From Pseudomonadota bacterium (GTDB lineage Bacteria > Pseudomonadota > Alphaproteobacteria > Rhizobiales > Xanthobacteraceae), in contig JAEYAW010000028.1 in assembly GCA_023404675.1 (NCBI GenBank), positions 62,001-126,000 on the forward strand: a DNA stretch of 64,000 nt, written 5' to 3'. Position 1 is the first letter of the stretch; every line of letters starts with the position of its first letter. This document shows, piece by piece, positions 52,473 through 61,111 of the stretch. The translations under genes were made by a program, and so were the position numbers. The notes below the pieces were generated by a model. It worked only from the letters and a program-made list of their open reading frames with translations, did no database searches and was not told the DNA's origin.

Positions 52473-52863
52473 CGATAGGCCACGGATTCCTCCGGCCGCC
52501 TCCCCTGCCCGTGTCGCGGCCTTCCACACCGGCCTGTCGGCGGAGAGCCGGGCGGCGGCGTTTCTGATCGCGCGCGGCTACCGGATTCTGGCGCGGCGCT
52601 TCCGCACCGCCCAGGGCGAGATCGATATCGTCGCCCAGCACGGGGAGACTCTGACCTTCATCGAGGTGAAGGCGCGCGCCCGTCTCGATGACGCCGCCTA
52701 TTCCGTCACGCCCCGCCAGCGCGCGCGCATCATCGCGGCGGCCGAGATCTGGCTGGCGGCGCATCCCGAGCACGCGGCCTGCGACTGCCGCTTCGACGCC
52801 ATCCTGATCGCGCCGAACGGACCCGGCCGGCATCTGCGCGGCGCGTTCGATGCCAGCACGTGA
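52447..52863 (+). CDS. yraN: YraN family protein (UPF0102), nuclease-like fold
   Basis: A 138-residue protein with a restriction-endonuclease-like fold. SAESRAAAFLIARGYRILAR, RTAQGEIDIVAQ, LTFIEVKARA and VTPRQRARIIAAAE form the family core, including the E-(GEID)-ExK residues. The biochemical role is not established. It starts inside the end of rsmI (ATG 52447, or 52459). Confidence 0.88.
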   Translation: MAAAMAKDDDRPRIPPAASPARVAAFHTGLSAESRAAAFLIARGYRILARRFRTAQGEIDIVAQHGETLTFIEVKARARLDDAAYSVTPRQRARIIAAAEIWLAAHPEHAACDCRFDAILIAPNGPGRHLRGAFDAST

Positions 52864-52888
52864 AACGGTCCAAGGCTCAGGGTTGTCT

Positions 52889-52958
52889 GATTTATCGCGT
52901 TGTCTTCACGCGAACCGGTGACCGCTCTCGGGTCAGGCCCGAAGGCATGCTGCGCTCG
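52889..52958. repeat. Dispersed repeat (CGCG...TTCACGCGAACCGGT type)
   Basis: TGATTTATCGCGTTGTCTTC, ACGCGAACCGGTGACCGCTC, then GGGTCAGGCCCGAAGGCATGC. The first 35 bp match the element at 56744-56800; the second half differs and resembles a different arm. It lies between yraN and gshB. Confidence 0.6.
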
Positions 52959-53061
52959 ACAAAGCGACCGCTGCACGGCAGCCCCGCGCGCAGGGGCTGG
53001 CAAGTTCGGGCAAAATCGAACAGATTGCCGCCCCCTGCCACTGGCCCCCCGGAACCACGCC

Positions 53062-54009
53062 ATGCCTTTGAAAGTCGCCGTCCAGATGGACCCCATCGCG
53101 CGCATCAACATCCGCGGCGATTCCACCTTCGCCATCCTGCTGGAGGCGAAGAAGCGCGGGCATGACCTTTCCTATTACACGCCGGACCGGCTCTCGCTGC
53201 GCGGCCGCGATCTCGTCGCGCCGGTGCAGAAGCTCGACGTGCGCGATGTCGAGGGCGACCATTTCACGCTCGGCGAGCCGGTGCGCGAACATATCCGCTC
53301 GTTCGATGTCGTGCTGCTGCGGCAGGATCCGCCATTCGACCTCGCCTACATCACGTCGACGCATCATCTCGAAACCGTGCACCCGGATACACTGGTGGTG
53401 AACGATCCGGCCTCCGTGCGCAACGCGCCGGAAAAGATCTTCGTGATGGAGTTCGCCGACCTGATGCCGCCGACGCTGATCTCGCGCGACAAGGACGAGA
53501 TCAACGCCTTCCGCGCCGAGCAGGGCGACGTGGTGATGAAGCCGCTTTACGGCCACGGCGGCGCGGCGGTGTTCCGCATCACGCCGCGCGACATGAATTT
53601 CGGCTCGCTCTACGACATGTTCGCCACCACGTTCCGCGAGCCGTGGGTGATCCAGAAATTCATCCCCGAGGTGAAGCACGGCGACAAGCGCATCATCCTG
53701 GTGGATGGCGAGTTCGCGGGCGCCGTGAACCGCGTGCCGGCCGAGGACGACCTGCGTTCCAACATGGTGCGTGGCGGCGCGGCGCAGGCGACCGACCTCT
53801 CGGCGCAGGAGATCGAGATCTGCCGCCGGCTCGGCCCGGCGCTGCGGCAGCGCGGCCTGCTGTTCGTCGGCATCGACGTGATCGACGGCCGCCTCACCGA
53901 GATCAACGTCACCTCGCCCACCGGCATCCGCGCCGTGGCGCGGCTCGGCGGCCCCGATATCGCGGCGCTGATCTGGGACCGGATCGAACTGAAGCGCGGA
54001 TTGATCTGA
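53062..54009 (+). CDS. gshB: Glutathione synthetase
   Basis: A 315-residue ATP-grasp enzyme that joins gamma-glutamylcysteine and glycine. KVAVQMDPIARINIRGDSTF at the N-terminus, DVVLLRQDPPFDLAYI, KPLYGHGGAAVFRI, QKFIPEVKHGDKRIILVDGE and EINVTSPTGIRAVARL are typical of GshB. The ATG at 53062 fits the family; the frame is open upstream through the repeat and was rejected. Confidence 0.97.
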   Translation: MPLKVAVQMDPIARINIRGDSTFAILLEAKKRGHDLSYYTPDRLSLRGRDLVAPVQKLDVRDVEGDHFTLGEPVREHIRSFDVVLLRQDPPFDLAYITSTHHLETVHPDTLVVNDPASVRNAPEKIFVMEFADLMPPTLISRDKDEINAFRAEQGDVVMKPLYGHGGAAVFRITPRDMNFGSLYDMFATTFREPWVIQKFIPEVKHGDKRIILVDGEFAGAVNRVPAEDDLRSNMVRGGAAQATDLSAQEIEICRRLGPALRQRGLLFVGIDVIDGRLTEINVTSPTGIRAVARLGGPDIAALIWDRIELKRGLI

Positions 54010-54013
54010 TTTT

Positions 54014-54313
54014 TCAGTTCAGCTGCGCACTGCCGGTCGTCGTGGCCACCGGTGCGGCCTGCTTAGGAATGATCTGGCCGAGCGCATCGCGCAGCAGAGC
54101 GAGATTTTCCACCGTCGTCACGATGCGGGCACGCACCACGTTCTCGATCTCGACCCGTCCCTGATCCAGCAACGGGCCTGACTTGGGCCGCGCGTGGCTG
54201 AAGGTCAGCGTCGCCATGCCGCCGCTGATCGAGATGTTGAACTTGCCGACGCACAGCGTTTCCGGCACGCGATCCGGATCGCTGGACGAAAGGTCGGAGG
54301 TCTGGTCGGCCAT
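54014..54313 (-). CDS. Conserved-looking hypothetical protein
   Basis: 99 residues, no signal peptide or membrane segment. A beta-rich middle (NISISGGMATLTFSHARP) is followed by EIENVVRARIVTTVENLALL and a short helix ending GQIIPKQ. The pattern recalls small DUF3467-type proteins, but I do not claim the family. It faces gshB with only four bases between the stops and diverges from the next membrane gene. Confidence 0.6.
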   Translation of the reverse strand: MADQTSDLSSSDPDRVPETLCVGKFNISISGGMATLTFSHARPKSGPLLDQGRVEIENVVRARIVTTVENLALLRDALGQIIPKQAAPVATTTGSAQLN

Positions 54314-54447
54314 ATCTATCCTCTGTCGTGCGAACGGCGCGGCCGGACCATTGCATAATCGGCAACAGCGTCAAAATGATCCTTGCGCTCGTGCCGGCAA
54401 GCAGCCTTCTGACGCCATCCGCGAGACCGCGCGACACGGAGAGCCTG

Positions 54448-55050
54448 ATGCTGAACACCGCCGCCTTTTCCCTGATCTCCTTCAGCTGGCTGAGGCATCT
54501 GGGGGAAATATTGCTGCTGATCGGGCTGAGCGGTGAGGTCGCGCTTCTGGTCGTGGGAATTTCCAAGGGCGCGTGGGAGCGGGGACTGGCGATCACCTTC
54601 GCCGTTCTCGTGCTGATCGGCTGCGCGCTGGCCTACTGGGCCGACAGCCCGCGCACCATCGGTCCCGCGTCCCAGGCGCGGATCGCCACCGCGCTGAAGG
54701 GCTTTGCCGACACGCCCTTCGATTTCTCGGTCGAGCTTGACCCCGAGGCCGTCGCCCTGATGGACGATGTCGGGCAGGCGCTGGCCGCCGCCGGCTGGAA
54801 GCGGCAGGCGGTGGCCACCGGCTCCGGCTATGTGCCGCCGGGACAGCCCGCGGCCGGTATCGTCGTATTCAAGGGCGTCGAGATCCAGATCACCGAATCG
54901 CGGCAGGCCGACTGGGGCGCTCCCGGCAAGCCCGCGGCCGCGCTGCTGCACGCCCTGCGCAACGAGGGACTGACCGTGGTCTTGAAGCTGGTGCCGGATG
55001 ATCAGGAAAGCGCCGACGCGATCCACGTCAAGATCGGCGCCAAGACGTAG
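54448..55050 (+). CDS. Hypothetical membrane protein
   Basis: 200 residues with two N-terminal hydrophobic segments (about 13-38 and 43-62), then a soluble domain that includes FDFSVELDPEAVALMDDVGQ and the end VVLKLVPDDQESADAIHVKI. GGAG lies six bases before the ATG at 54448; an ATG at 54376 would add a basic leader. No known family recognised. Confidence 0.65.
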   Translation: MLNTAAFSLISFSWLRHLGEILLLIGLSGEVALLVVGISKGAWERGLAITFAVLVLIGCALAYWADSPRTIGPASQARIATALKGFADTPFDFSVELDPEAVALMDDVGQALAAAGWKRQAVATGSGYVPPGQPAAGIVVFKGVEIQITESRQADWGAPGKPAAALLHALRNEGLTVVLKLVPDDQESADAIHVKIGAKT

Positions 55051-55157
55051 CCGGCAGATCGGCTCGACGCCGCGCAATGTTCCTGTATTGTTCTTGAAAC
55101 CCGCATCCGGTTGCACTAAACTCCCGTCACTACCTTTTCGGCGCGGGCGGGGCGGAC

Positions 55158-56699
55158 ATGGTGCAGCGCGTTTCCACGGTGGCGTTCGAGGGCATCGAGG
55201 CGCGGCCGGTCGATGTGCAGGTGCAGGTCGCGCCAGGGCTTCCCGCCTTCGCCGTGGTCGGTCTGCCGGACAAGGCGGTGTCCGAAGCGCGCGAGCGGGT
55301 CCGCGCCGCGCTGATCGCCTCGGGGCTGGCGCTGCCGGCGCGGCGCATCACCGTCAATCTCGCCCCCGCCGACATGCCGAAGGAAGGCAGCCATTACGAT
55401 CTGCCGATCGCGCTCGGCCTGATGGCGGCGATCGGCGCGATTCCCGCCGATGCGCTGAACGGCTTCACCGTGCTCGGCGAGCTCGGACTCGACGGCTCCA
55501 TCGCGCCGGTGGCCGGCGTACTGCCCGCCGCCATCGCAGCCAATGCCCGCGGCGAGGGCCTGATCTGCCCGGCCGCCTGCGGGCCGGAGGCCGCGTGGGC
55601 CGGCAGTGACGCCGAGATCATCGCCGCCGAATCGCTGATCCAGATCGCCAATCACTTCAAGGGCGATCAGGTGCTGTCACGGCCGAAGCCCGCGATCCGC
55701 CCGCAGGAAGCCAGCCTGCTCGACCTGCGCGACATCAAGGGACAGGAGAGCGCCAAGCGCGCATTGGAGGTCGCCGCGGCCGGCGGCCATCATCTCTTGA
55801 TGGTCGGAAGTGCCGGCGCGGGCAAGTCGATGCTCGCGGCGCGGCTGCCCTCGATCCTGCCGCCGCTGACGCCGCAGGAGCTGCTCGAAGTCTCGATGAT
55901 CGCCTCGATCGCCGGCGAGATCGAGAATGGCGAACTCACCGCCCGCCGCCCGTTCCGCGCGCCGCACCACTCGGCCAGCATGGCCGCGCTTACCGGCGGC
56001 GGCATGCGCGCGAGGCCCGGCGAGATTTCGCTGGCCCATAACGGCGTGCTGTTTCTCGACGAGATGCCGGAATTCGATCCGCGCGTGCTCGATTCGCTGC
56101 GCCAGCCGCTGGAGAACGGCGAGGTTGCGGTGTCGCGCGCCAATTATCGCGTCACCTATCCGGCGCGATTCATGCTGATCGCGGCGATGAATCCCTGCCG
56201 CTGCGGGCAGGCCTTCGAGCCGGGCTTTGCCTGCAAGCGCGGCCGGATCGACCGCTGCACCGCCGACTATCAGGCGCGCATCTCCGGGCCTTTGATGGAC
56301 CGGATCGACCTGCGCATCGAGGTGCCCGCCGTCTCCGCCGCCGACCTGATTCTGCCGCCGCCCGCCGAAGGCTCGGCAGAGGTCGCCGCACGCGTCGCCC
56401 GCGCCCGCGACATCCAGCGCGTGCGCTATGAAGAGGCCGGCCTGCCGAAGGTCCGCACCAATGCCGAGGCGCCGGCCGCGATCCTGCAGGACATCGTCCA
56501 GCTCGATGGCGCCGGCGAAGCGCTGCTGCGCGATGCCGCCGAGCGGATGCGGCTGTCGGCGCGCGGCTATCACCGCGTGCTGCGCGTCGCCCGCACGCTG
56601 GCCGATCTCGGCGGCGAGGCCCATGTCGGCCGGCTGCATCTATCGGAGGCCCTGTCCTACCGCGTGCTCGCGGACGATATGCGCAGTGCGGCGGCGTAG
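55158..56699 (+). CDS. YifB/ComM-type Mg-chelatase-like AAA ATPase
   Basis: A 513-residue AAA+ protein. The N-terminal domain has the S-V-A-F-x-G-I-E pattern (VSTVAFEGIEARPVDVQVQV) and VVGLPDKAVSEARERVRAA, then Walker A VGSAGAGKSMLAARLP, RPFRAPHHSASMAALTGGG, Walker B VLFLDEMPEF and MLIAAMNPCRCG. The C-terminal helical domain has LSARGYHRVLRVARTLADL. ComM acts as a branch-migration helicase in natural transformation of Vibrio and Haemophilus; the role in alphaproteobacteria is unknown. Confidence 0.92.
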   Translation: MVQRVSTVAFEGIEARPVDVQVQVAPGLPAFAVVGLPDKAVSEARERVRAALIASGLALPARRITVNLAPADMPKEGSHYDLPIALGLMAAIGAIPADALNGFTVLGELGLDGSIAPVAGVLPAAIAANARGEGLICPAACGPEAAWAGSDAEIIAAESLIQIANHFKGDQVLSRPKPAIRPQEASLLDLRDIKGQESAKRALEVAAAGGHHLLMVGSAGAGKSMLAARLPSILPPLTPQELLEVSMIASIAGEIENGELTARRPFRAPHHSASMAALTGGGMRARPGEISLAHNGVLFLDEMPEFDPRVLDSLRQPLENGEVAVSRANYRVTYPARFMLIAAMNPCRCGQAFEPGFACKRGRIDRCTADYQARISGPLMDRIDLRIEVPAVSAADLILPPPAEGSAEVAARVARARDIQRVRYEEAGLPKVRTNAEAPAAILQDIVQLDGAGEALLRDAAERMRLSARGYHRVLRVARTLADLGGEAHVGRLHLSEALSYRVLADDMRSAAA

Positions 56700-56742
56700 A
56701 GCAGTTCAGTTTTTCGTTGAACCGCTGAACTGCTCCAGTCTT
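56699..56742 (+). terminator. Hairpin directly after the ComM-like gene
   Basis: Perfect 11-bp stem GAGCAGTTCAG / CTGAACTGCTC around a 15-base loop (TTTTTCGTTGAACCG), followed by CAGTCTTTTG. The stem starts at the last base of the stop codon. It works as a terminator candidate but is also reminiscent of a dispersed repeat. Confidence 0.55.
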
Positions 56743-56743
56743 T

Positions 56744-56800
56744 TGATTTGACGCGTTTTCTTCACGCGAACCGATTTCCACTTCGCTCGAAAACGCTATA
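56744..56800. repeat. Dispersed repeat (TTTGACGCGTTTTCTTCACG type)
   Basis: TGATTTGACGCGTTTTCTTC, ACGCGAACCGATTTCCACTT, then CGCTCGAAAACGCTATA. The ends GACGCGTTTTC and GAAAACGC(TA) pair. I recognise this element from Bradyrhizobium-group genomes. A related half-copy is at 52889-52958. Confidence 0.7.
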
Positions 56801-56960
56801 GCCGCTTCCTTCTTACAAAAGTCATCTCGCGCCGACGCCGCGTCGCCATGCGACGGGATCGTTACAAACAGCCGGCCGTCAACGGTCCGGTAACGACCTT
56901 CCTTTACCTTGCGCAAACCATAGGCTGCGGTTTGGCAGCCGTGTTGTGCGAGTTGAGTTC

Positions 56961-57425
56961 ATGCGTATCAAGATCCTGGCCAGCGGCGTGCCGCTGTTGA
57001 TCGCGGGCCTTTTGACGCGGATGCCGCTTCCGGATCAGGACGGCCCGCGCTGCATCGCACTCGGCGATGCTTCCATCCAGATCACCCATTCAGAATGGCA
57101 AGCGCAGGAGCATGTCAGCTTCACCGACGATCCCGCGCGCGCCACGGTGCGGGTGCAGATCGTCGACGGCCCGGAAATGGCCGATTTCGCGGTCGTCGAT
57201 GACGCTTCGTCCGCAAGCGAATCCGAAAACTGCGGGCGCGCGCCCCGGCTGGTGTCGATCACGTCCCATGCCGCGAACAACGAGCCAGTCATCCTGCTGA
57301 CCCGCAACGCAGACGCGGACTATCGCGTCTACGTCCAGTCCCGGACATTTTCTGCGCGGGACGCCGCGGCGCTGATCGTCACCGCCCGCGCGCCTCGCGC
57401 TCCGATCCGCTCGGCGGCCCTTTAG
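56961..57425 (+). CDS. Hypothetical secreted protein
   Basis: 154 residues from the ATG at 56961 (156 with five more codons from 56946). The N-terminus MRIKILASGVPLLIAGLLTR looks like a signal peptide. The mature part is acidic with two Cys (GPRCIALGD and SENCGRAPR) that could form a disulfide, followed by VILLTRNADADYRVYVQS. Not recognised. It precedes the hybrid kinase by 95 bp on the same strand. Confidence 0.6.
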   Translation: MRIKILASGVPLLIAGLLTRMPLPDQDGPRCIALGDASIQITHSEWQAQEHVSFTDDPARATVRVQIVDGPEMADFAVVDDASSASESENCGRAPRLVSITSHAANNEPVILLTRNADADYRVYVQSRTFSARDAAALIVTARAPRAPIRSAAL

Positions 57426-57520
57426 GAAGCTTTAACCTCGCGCGGAAACACCCGTCGCCGTTCAAGCACTTCGCAAGCGTTGGCGGGGCAAGTCACCATG
57501 GACAGGCAAAGGCAGCGCGA

Positions 57521-59761
57521 ATGAAGCGGGGAATACGAATCAGGTCTCGATGGCGGCGGTTCGCGCGGCAACATCCGCGGCTGACCGCCATGCTGCGGGC
57601 GCTGACGATCTTCTCGATCTCGTTCGGCGGCGCCTACGGATTCATCGCGGGCAGCCGGGCCGACATCTCGAACTATGACCCTCAGTCGTTCGCGATCGGC
57701 ACCAGTTTTCTGTTCGCGGCGGCCTGCGTAGGCCTGGCCATGCTCAGCATGCGCCTGCGCTGGATGGTCCGGCAGATAAGGCGGATGGCCGAGCGCTACG
57801 ACCGGCTCAGCGACCGCAACTGGGAAATACAGGAAGCGGCCGAACGAACCCGCCAGCTGTTCGAGATGCAGGGCGATCTGGTGATCCGCCGCGACGCGGC
57901 CGGCCTCATCACCTACGCCAACGAGGCCTATTGCAGGCTCGCGGACAGCACGCGCGAAAACCTGATCGGCAGCATGCCGGCGCTGACGATCATCGAGGAA
58001 TCGAACGAGACGGTTTCACCCGGCGGCATCTGCACCTGCGAGCAGAAGATCGCCGCGCCGGGTGGCCTGCGCTGGATCGCATGGCGGGAAAGCCAGATCC
58101 GCGTCGAGACCGGGCAGCCCGCCGAGCGGCTCTGCATCGGCCGCGATGTCTCCGAACGCGCGCAGACCGAGCGCGCATTGACAGCGGCGCGCGACGAGGC
58201 GACCGCCGCCAACCGCGCCAAGTCGCGTTTCCTTGCGATGGCCTCACATGAGATCCGCAACCCGCTGAACGGCATCATCGGCCTCAGCGGGCTTCTGCTC
58301 GAAACCCCGCTGACGCCCGAACAGTCCACCTACGCCACGGCTGTGAAATCATCCGGCGAGGCGCTGCTGGCGCTGATCGAGGATCTGCTCGACTTCTCCA
58401 AGATCGAGGCCGATCGCATCGACGTCAACGCGCATCCGTTCCGGCTCGCCACCTTCGCCGAGGAGATCGCCGAGCTGGTCGCGCCCCGCGCCCAGACCCA
58501 TGGGCTCGAAATCGCAACCTTCGTGGACGAACGGTTGCCGGCGGAGGTGATCGGCGACGCCGCGCGGCTGCGCCAGGTGCTGCTGAACCTGCTTGGCAAC
58601 GCCATCAAATTCACCACGACCGGCGGCGTGGCGCTGATCGCCGAACCCGGCGAGAGCGAGGGGCAGATCGTCTTCATGGTGCGCGACACCGGCATCGGCA
58701 TCGCGCCGCAGGCCCGCGCCCGGATCTTCCGCGAATTCGAGCAGGCCGACGACACCGTCGCGCGCGACTACGGCGGCACCGGCCTCGGCCTTGCCATCTC
58801 CGAGCGGATCATCAAGCGGATGGGCGGCCGCATCACGCTGGAATCGACGCCGGGCGTCGGCTCCACCTTCGCGGTCGCCGTGCCGCTGCCTCCGGCTCCC
58901 GCGTCCGCCGCGCCTGCCTTCGACACGCCGGACCTGAGCGGCCGCTCGATCCTGATCGTGTCGCCGCTCGCCATCGAGCCCGCGCTGATCGCGGGCCGGC
59001 TGCAACGCTGGGGCGCACAGACCTGCTGCATCAGCGACGCCGAGGTTGCGAGCGCGCTGTTGCCCGAGCGGGTCTGGCACGCCATCCTGCTTGATCTGGC
59101 GATCGGCGCGGACACCGCGCGCCGCCTCGCCGAAATGGCAGCGCCTCACGCTGCCCAGCGCATCGTGGTGATGACGCCAGCCGAGCGGCGGGCCACCGGC
59201 GCCATCGAGGAGGCCGGCTTTACCGGGTTTCTCATCAAGCCGCTCCGGGCGGCCTCACTCGCGGCGCGGCTGCGGCCGGCCGAGGACCTCGCGCCGCCGC
59301 TGCAACCCGCCGAGATCGAAGGCGCTCCCGCCGACATCGTGCCCGACAAGCCGGAATCGCCGCACGGGCTGTCGATCCTCGTGGCCGAGGACAATGCGGT
59401 CAACGCGCTGCTGATGCGCGCGCTGCTGACGCGGCTCGGGCACCGGCCGACCATCGCCGACGACGGCGAGGCCGCCTTCGATTCGTGGCTGGCCGCGCAG
59501 GCGGGCGGGGTCCCCTACGATCTGATCCTGATGGACGTGCAAATGCCGAAACTGGATGGCCTCGCGCTGGCCTGCCGGATTCGCGATCACGAAGCCCGGG
59601 ACAGCCGGTCCCGCACGCGAATCATCGCGCTGACGGCGAACGCGCAGGACAGCGACCGCACGGCGTGCCTCGACGCCGGCATGGACGATGTCCTCATCAA
59701 GCCGCTGGACCGGGCGAAACTGGAGGCCCTGCTGCGGCCGGTATCCGCGACGGCGGCTTGA
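57521..59761 (+). CDS. Hybrid histidine kinase with PAS domain and two receiver domains
   Basis: A 746-residue membrane sensor. Two membrane helices (about 27-45 and 62-82), a linker coiled coil and one PAS domain (about 110-220). The DHp motif is MASHEIRNPLNGIIG with His243. The ATPase domain is complete (NLLGNAIKFT, DTGIGIAP, GGTGLGLAIS). The first receiver (about 465-585) reads SILIVSPLAIEP where the acidic pair should be, so it is degenerate. The second (about 620-740) is normal: LVAEDNAVNALL, phospho-Asp672 in LILMDVQMPKLDG and the Lys in VLIKPLD. Its output partner is unknown. Confidence 0.93.
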   Translation: MKRGIRIRSRWRRFARQHPRLTAMLRALTIFSISFGGAYGFIAGSRADISNYDPQSFAIGTSFLFAAACVGLAMLSMRLRWMVRQIRRMAERYDRLSDRNWEIQEAAERTRQLFEMQGDLVIRRDAAGLITYANEAYCRLADSTRENLIGSMPALTIIEESNETVSPGGICTCEQKIAAPGGLRWIAWRESQIRVETGQPAERLCIGRDVSERAQTERALTAARDEATAANRAKSRFLAMASHEIRNPLNGIIGLSGLLLETPLTPEQSTYATAVKSSGEALLALIEDLLDFSKIEADRIDVNAHPFRLATFAEEIAELVAPRAQTHGLEIATFVDERLPAEVIGDAARLRQVLLNLLGNAIKFTTTGGVALIAEPGESEGQIVFMVRDTGIGIAPQARARIFREFEQADDTVARDYGGTGLGLAISERIIKRMGGRITLESTPGVGSTFAVAVPLPPAPASAAPAFDTPDLSGRSILIVSPLAIEPALIAGRLQRWGAQTCCISDAEVASALLPERVWHAILLDLAIGADTARRLAEMAAPHAAQRIVVMTPAERRATGAIEEAGFTGFLIKPLRAASLAARLRPAEDLAPPLQPAEIEGAPADIVPDKPESPHGLSILVAEDNAVNALLMRALLTRLGHRPTIADDGEAAFDSWLAAQAGGVPYDLILMDVQMPKLDGLALACRIRDHEARDSRSRTRIIALTANAQDSDRTACLDAGMDDVLIKPLDRAKLEALLRPVSATAA

Positions 59762-59868
59762 TGACAGCGCGCCTGTCATCGATCTGAAGCGTTACTGTCA
59801 CGCGACTGACGAACGACTGTGTTTTCCGTTTCACGCTGCAGCCATCCGGCAGCGGGCGGAAACACTCC

Positions 59869-60822
59869 ATGCCACAGATCGATTCGCAACGTCTCAAGCC
59901 GGGCTTCATGAAGATCATGACCCCGGCCGGATTGGGCGCCCTTGCCCGCACCACCACCAGCCTGATCGAGGAGCGCGCGCGCATCATCGGCCTGCGCCTG
60001 CCGCAGCAGCCGACGGACGCGGTGCTCGGCCGGCTCGGCTCGCTGGAGGTGCGGCTCGCGCATTCGAAAAGCGACGTCAAGCGGGCCCAGAAACTGCGCT
60101 ATCGCGTGTTCTACAAGAATGGCACCGCGATTGCGGATGCGCCGACCATGCTGGCGCGCCGCGACAAGGACAGCTTCGACAAGATCTGCGATCACCTGCT
60201 GGTGGTCGATCACGCCGCGCCGCTGACGGCGAGCGGCAAGCAGAAGATCGCGGGCACCTATCGCCTGCTGCGCCAGCACGTGGCCGAGGCGCACAGCGGC
60301 TTCTACTCCAACAGCGAATACGATGTTGATTCGCTGGTGGCGCGCCACCAGGGCCTGCGTTTCCTCGAACTCGGCCGCTCCTGCGTGCTGCCGCCCTACC
60401 GCAACAAGCGGACGGTCGAACTGCTCTGGCACGGCATCTGGACCTATGTGCGCCGGCACAACATGGATGTGATGATCGGCTGCGCCAGTTTCGAGGGCAC
60501 CGATCCGGACCGTCTCGCCCTGCCGCTGTCGTTCCTGCATCATTACGCCTCGGCCCCGGAAGCATGGCAGACCCGGGCCCGTGCCGGGCGGCATGTGGAG
60601 ATGAACCGCATGCCGAAAGAGGCCATCGACCAGAAGGCGGCGCTTCGCGCGCTGCCGCCGCTGATCAAGGGCTACCTGCGGCTCGGCGCGTTCGTCGGCG
60701 ACGGCGCTGTGGTCGACCACCAGTTCGGCACCACGGACGTCCTGATCATCCTGCCGGTCTCGGCGATCACGGCGCGCTATCTCGACCACTTCGGCGTCGA
60801 CGCCACGCGTCACGCCGCATAA
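59869..60822 (+). CDS. olsB: Ornithine lipid synthesis N-acyltransferase (OlsB-like, GNAT)
   Basis: A 317-residue acyltransferase of the acetyltransferase/hemolysin family. LEVRLAHSKSDVKRAQKLRY, RVFYKNGTA, DHLLVVDH, GTYRLLRQHVAEAHSGFYSN and LELGRSCVLPPYRNKRTVEL are as in OlsB, which transfers a 3-hydroxyacyl chain from ACP to ornithine. Product and donor are by family; OlsA is not in the window. It converges with the small membrane gene of the iron operon. Confidence 0.88.
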   Translation: MPQIDSQRLKPGFMKIMTPAGLGALARTTTSLIEERARIIGLRLPQQPTDAVLGRLGSLEVRLAHSKSDVKRAQKLRYRVFYKNGTAIADAPTMLARRDKDSFDKICDHLLVVDHAAPLTASGKQKIAGTYRLLRQHVAEAHSGFYSNSEYDVDSLVARHQGLRFLELGRSCVLPPYRNKRTVELLWHGIWTYVRRHNMDVMIGCASFEGTDPDRLALPLSFLHHYASAPEAWQTRARAGRHVEMNRMPKEAIDQKAALRALPPLIKGYLRLGAFVGDGAVVDHQFGTTDVLIILPVSAITARYLDHFGVDATRHAA

Positions 60823-60910
60823 CCAGCGAAGCCTGCCACCCTCGGGATGGCAACCAAAGAAACGGCGGCGCCCTCTCGGGGTACCCCGTACGCTCTATTT
60901 TTCCGTCCGC

Positions 60911-61111
60911 CTATTTCTGTCCTCGCCAGATGCAGAAAGCCGCGACGGCAATCGGTGCGCCGAGCGCGAACCAGGACACCCAGTCCCACACGTCGTCGCC
61001 GACCAGCGCCGAGATCAGCCCGACCGTAGAGAGCACGCCGATCACGATCGGCGTGCCGAAGATGTCGCCGAGCGACTGACGGGCGGGGCGTGCGGTCTGA
61101 CGTTCGATCAT
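60911..61111 (-). CDS. Small membrane protein of the iron-uptake operon
   Basis: 66 residues with two hydrophobic segments (about 20-38 and 46-62). Its ATG overlaps the PepSY stop as ATGA, so it is coupled to it and is likely a real gene. I know of no function; it may assist the PepSY protein. Confidence 0.75.
   Translation of the reverse strand: MIERQTARPARQSLGDIFGTPIVIGVLSTVGLISALVGDDVWDWVSWFALGAPIAVAAFCIWRGQK

Noticed and set aside
60823..60910. Terminator between olsB and the small membrane gene (CGGGGTACCCCG)
   Set aside because: The palindrome leaves only a 4-bp stem with a loop; a T-run follows but the hairpin is too weak to call.
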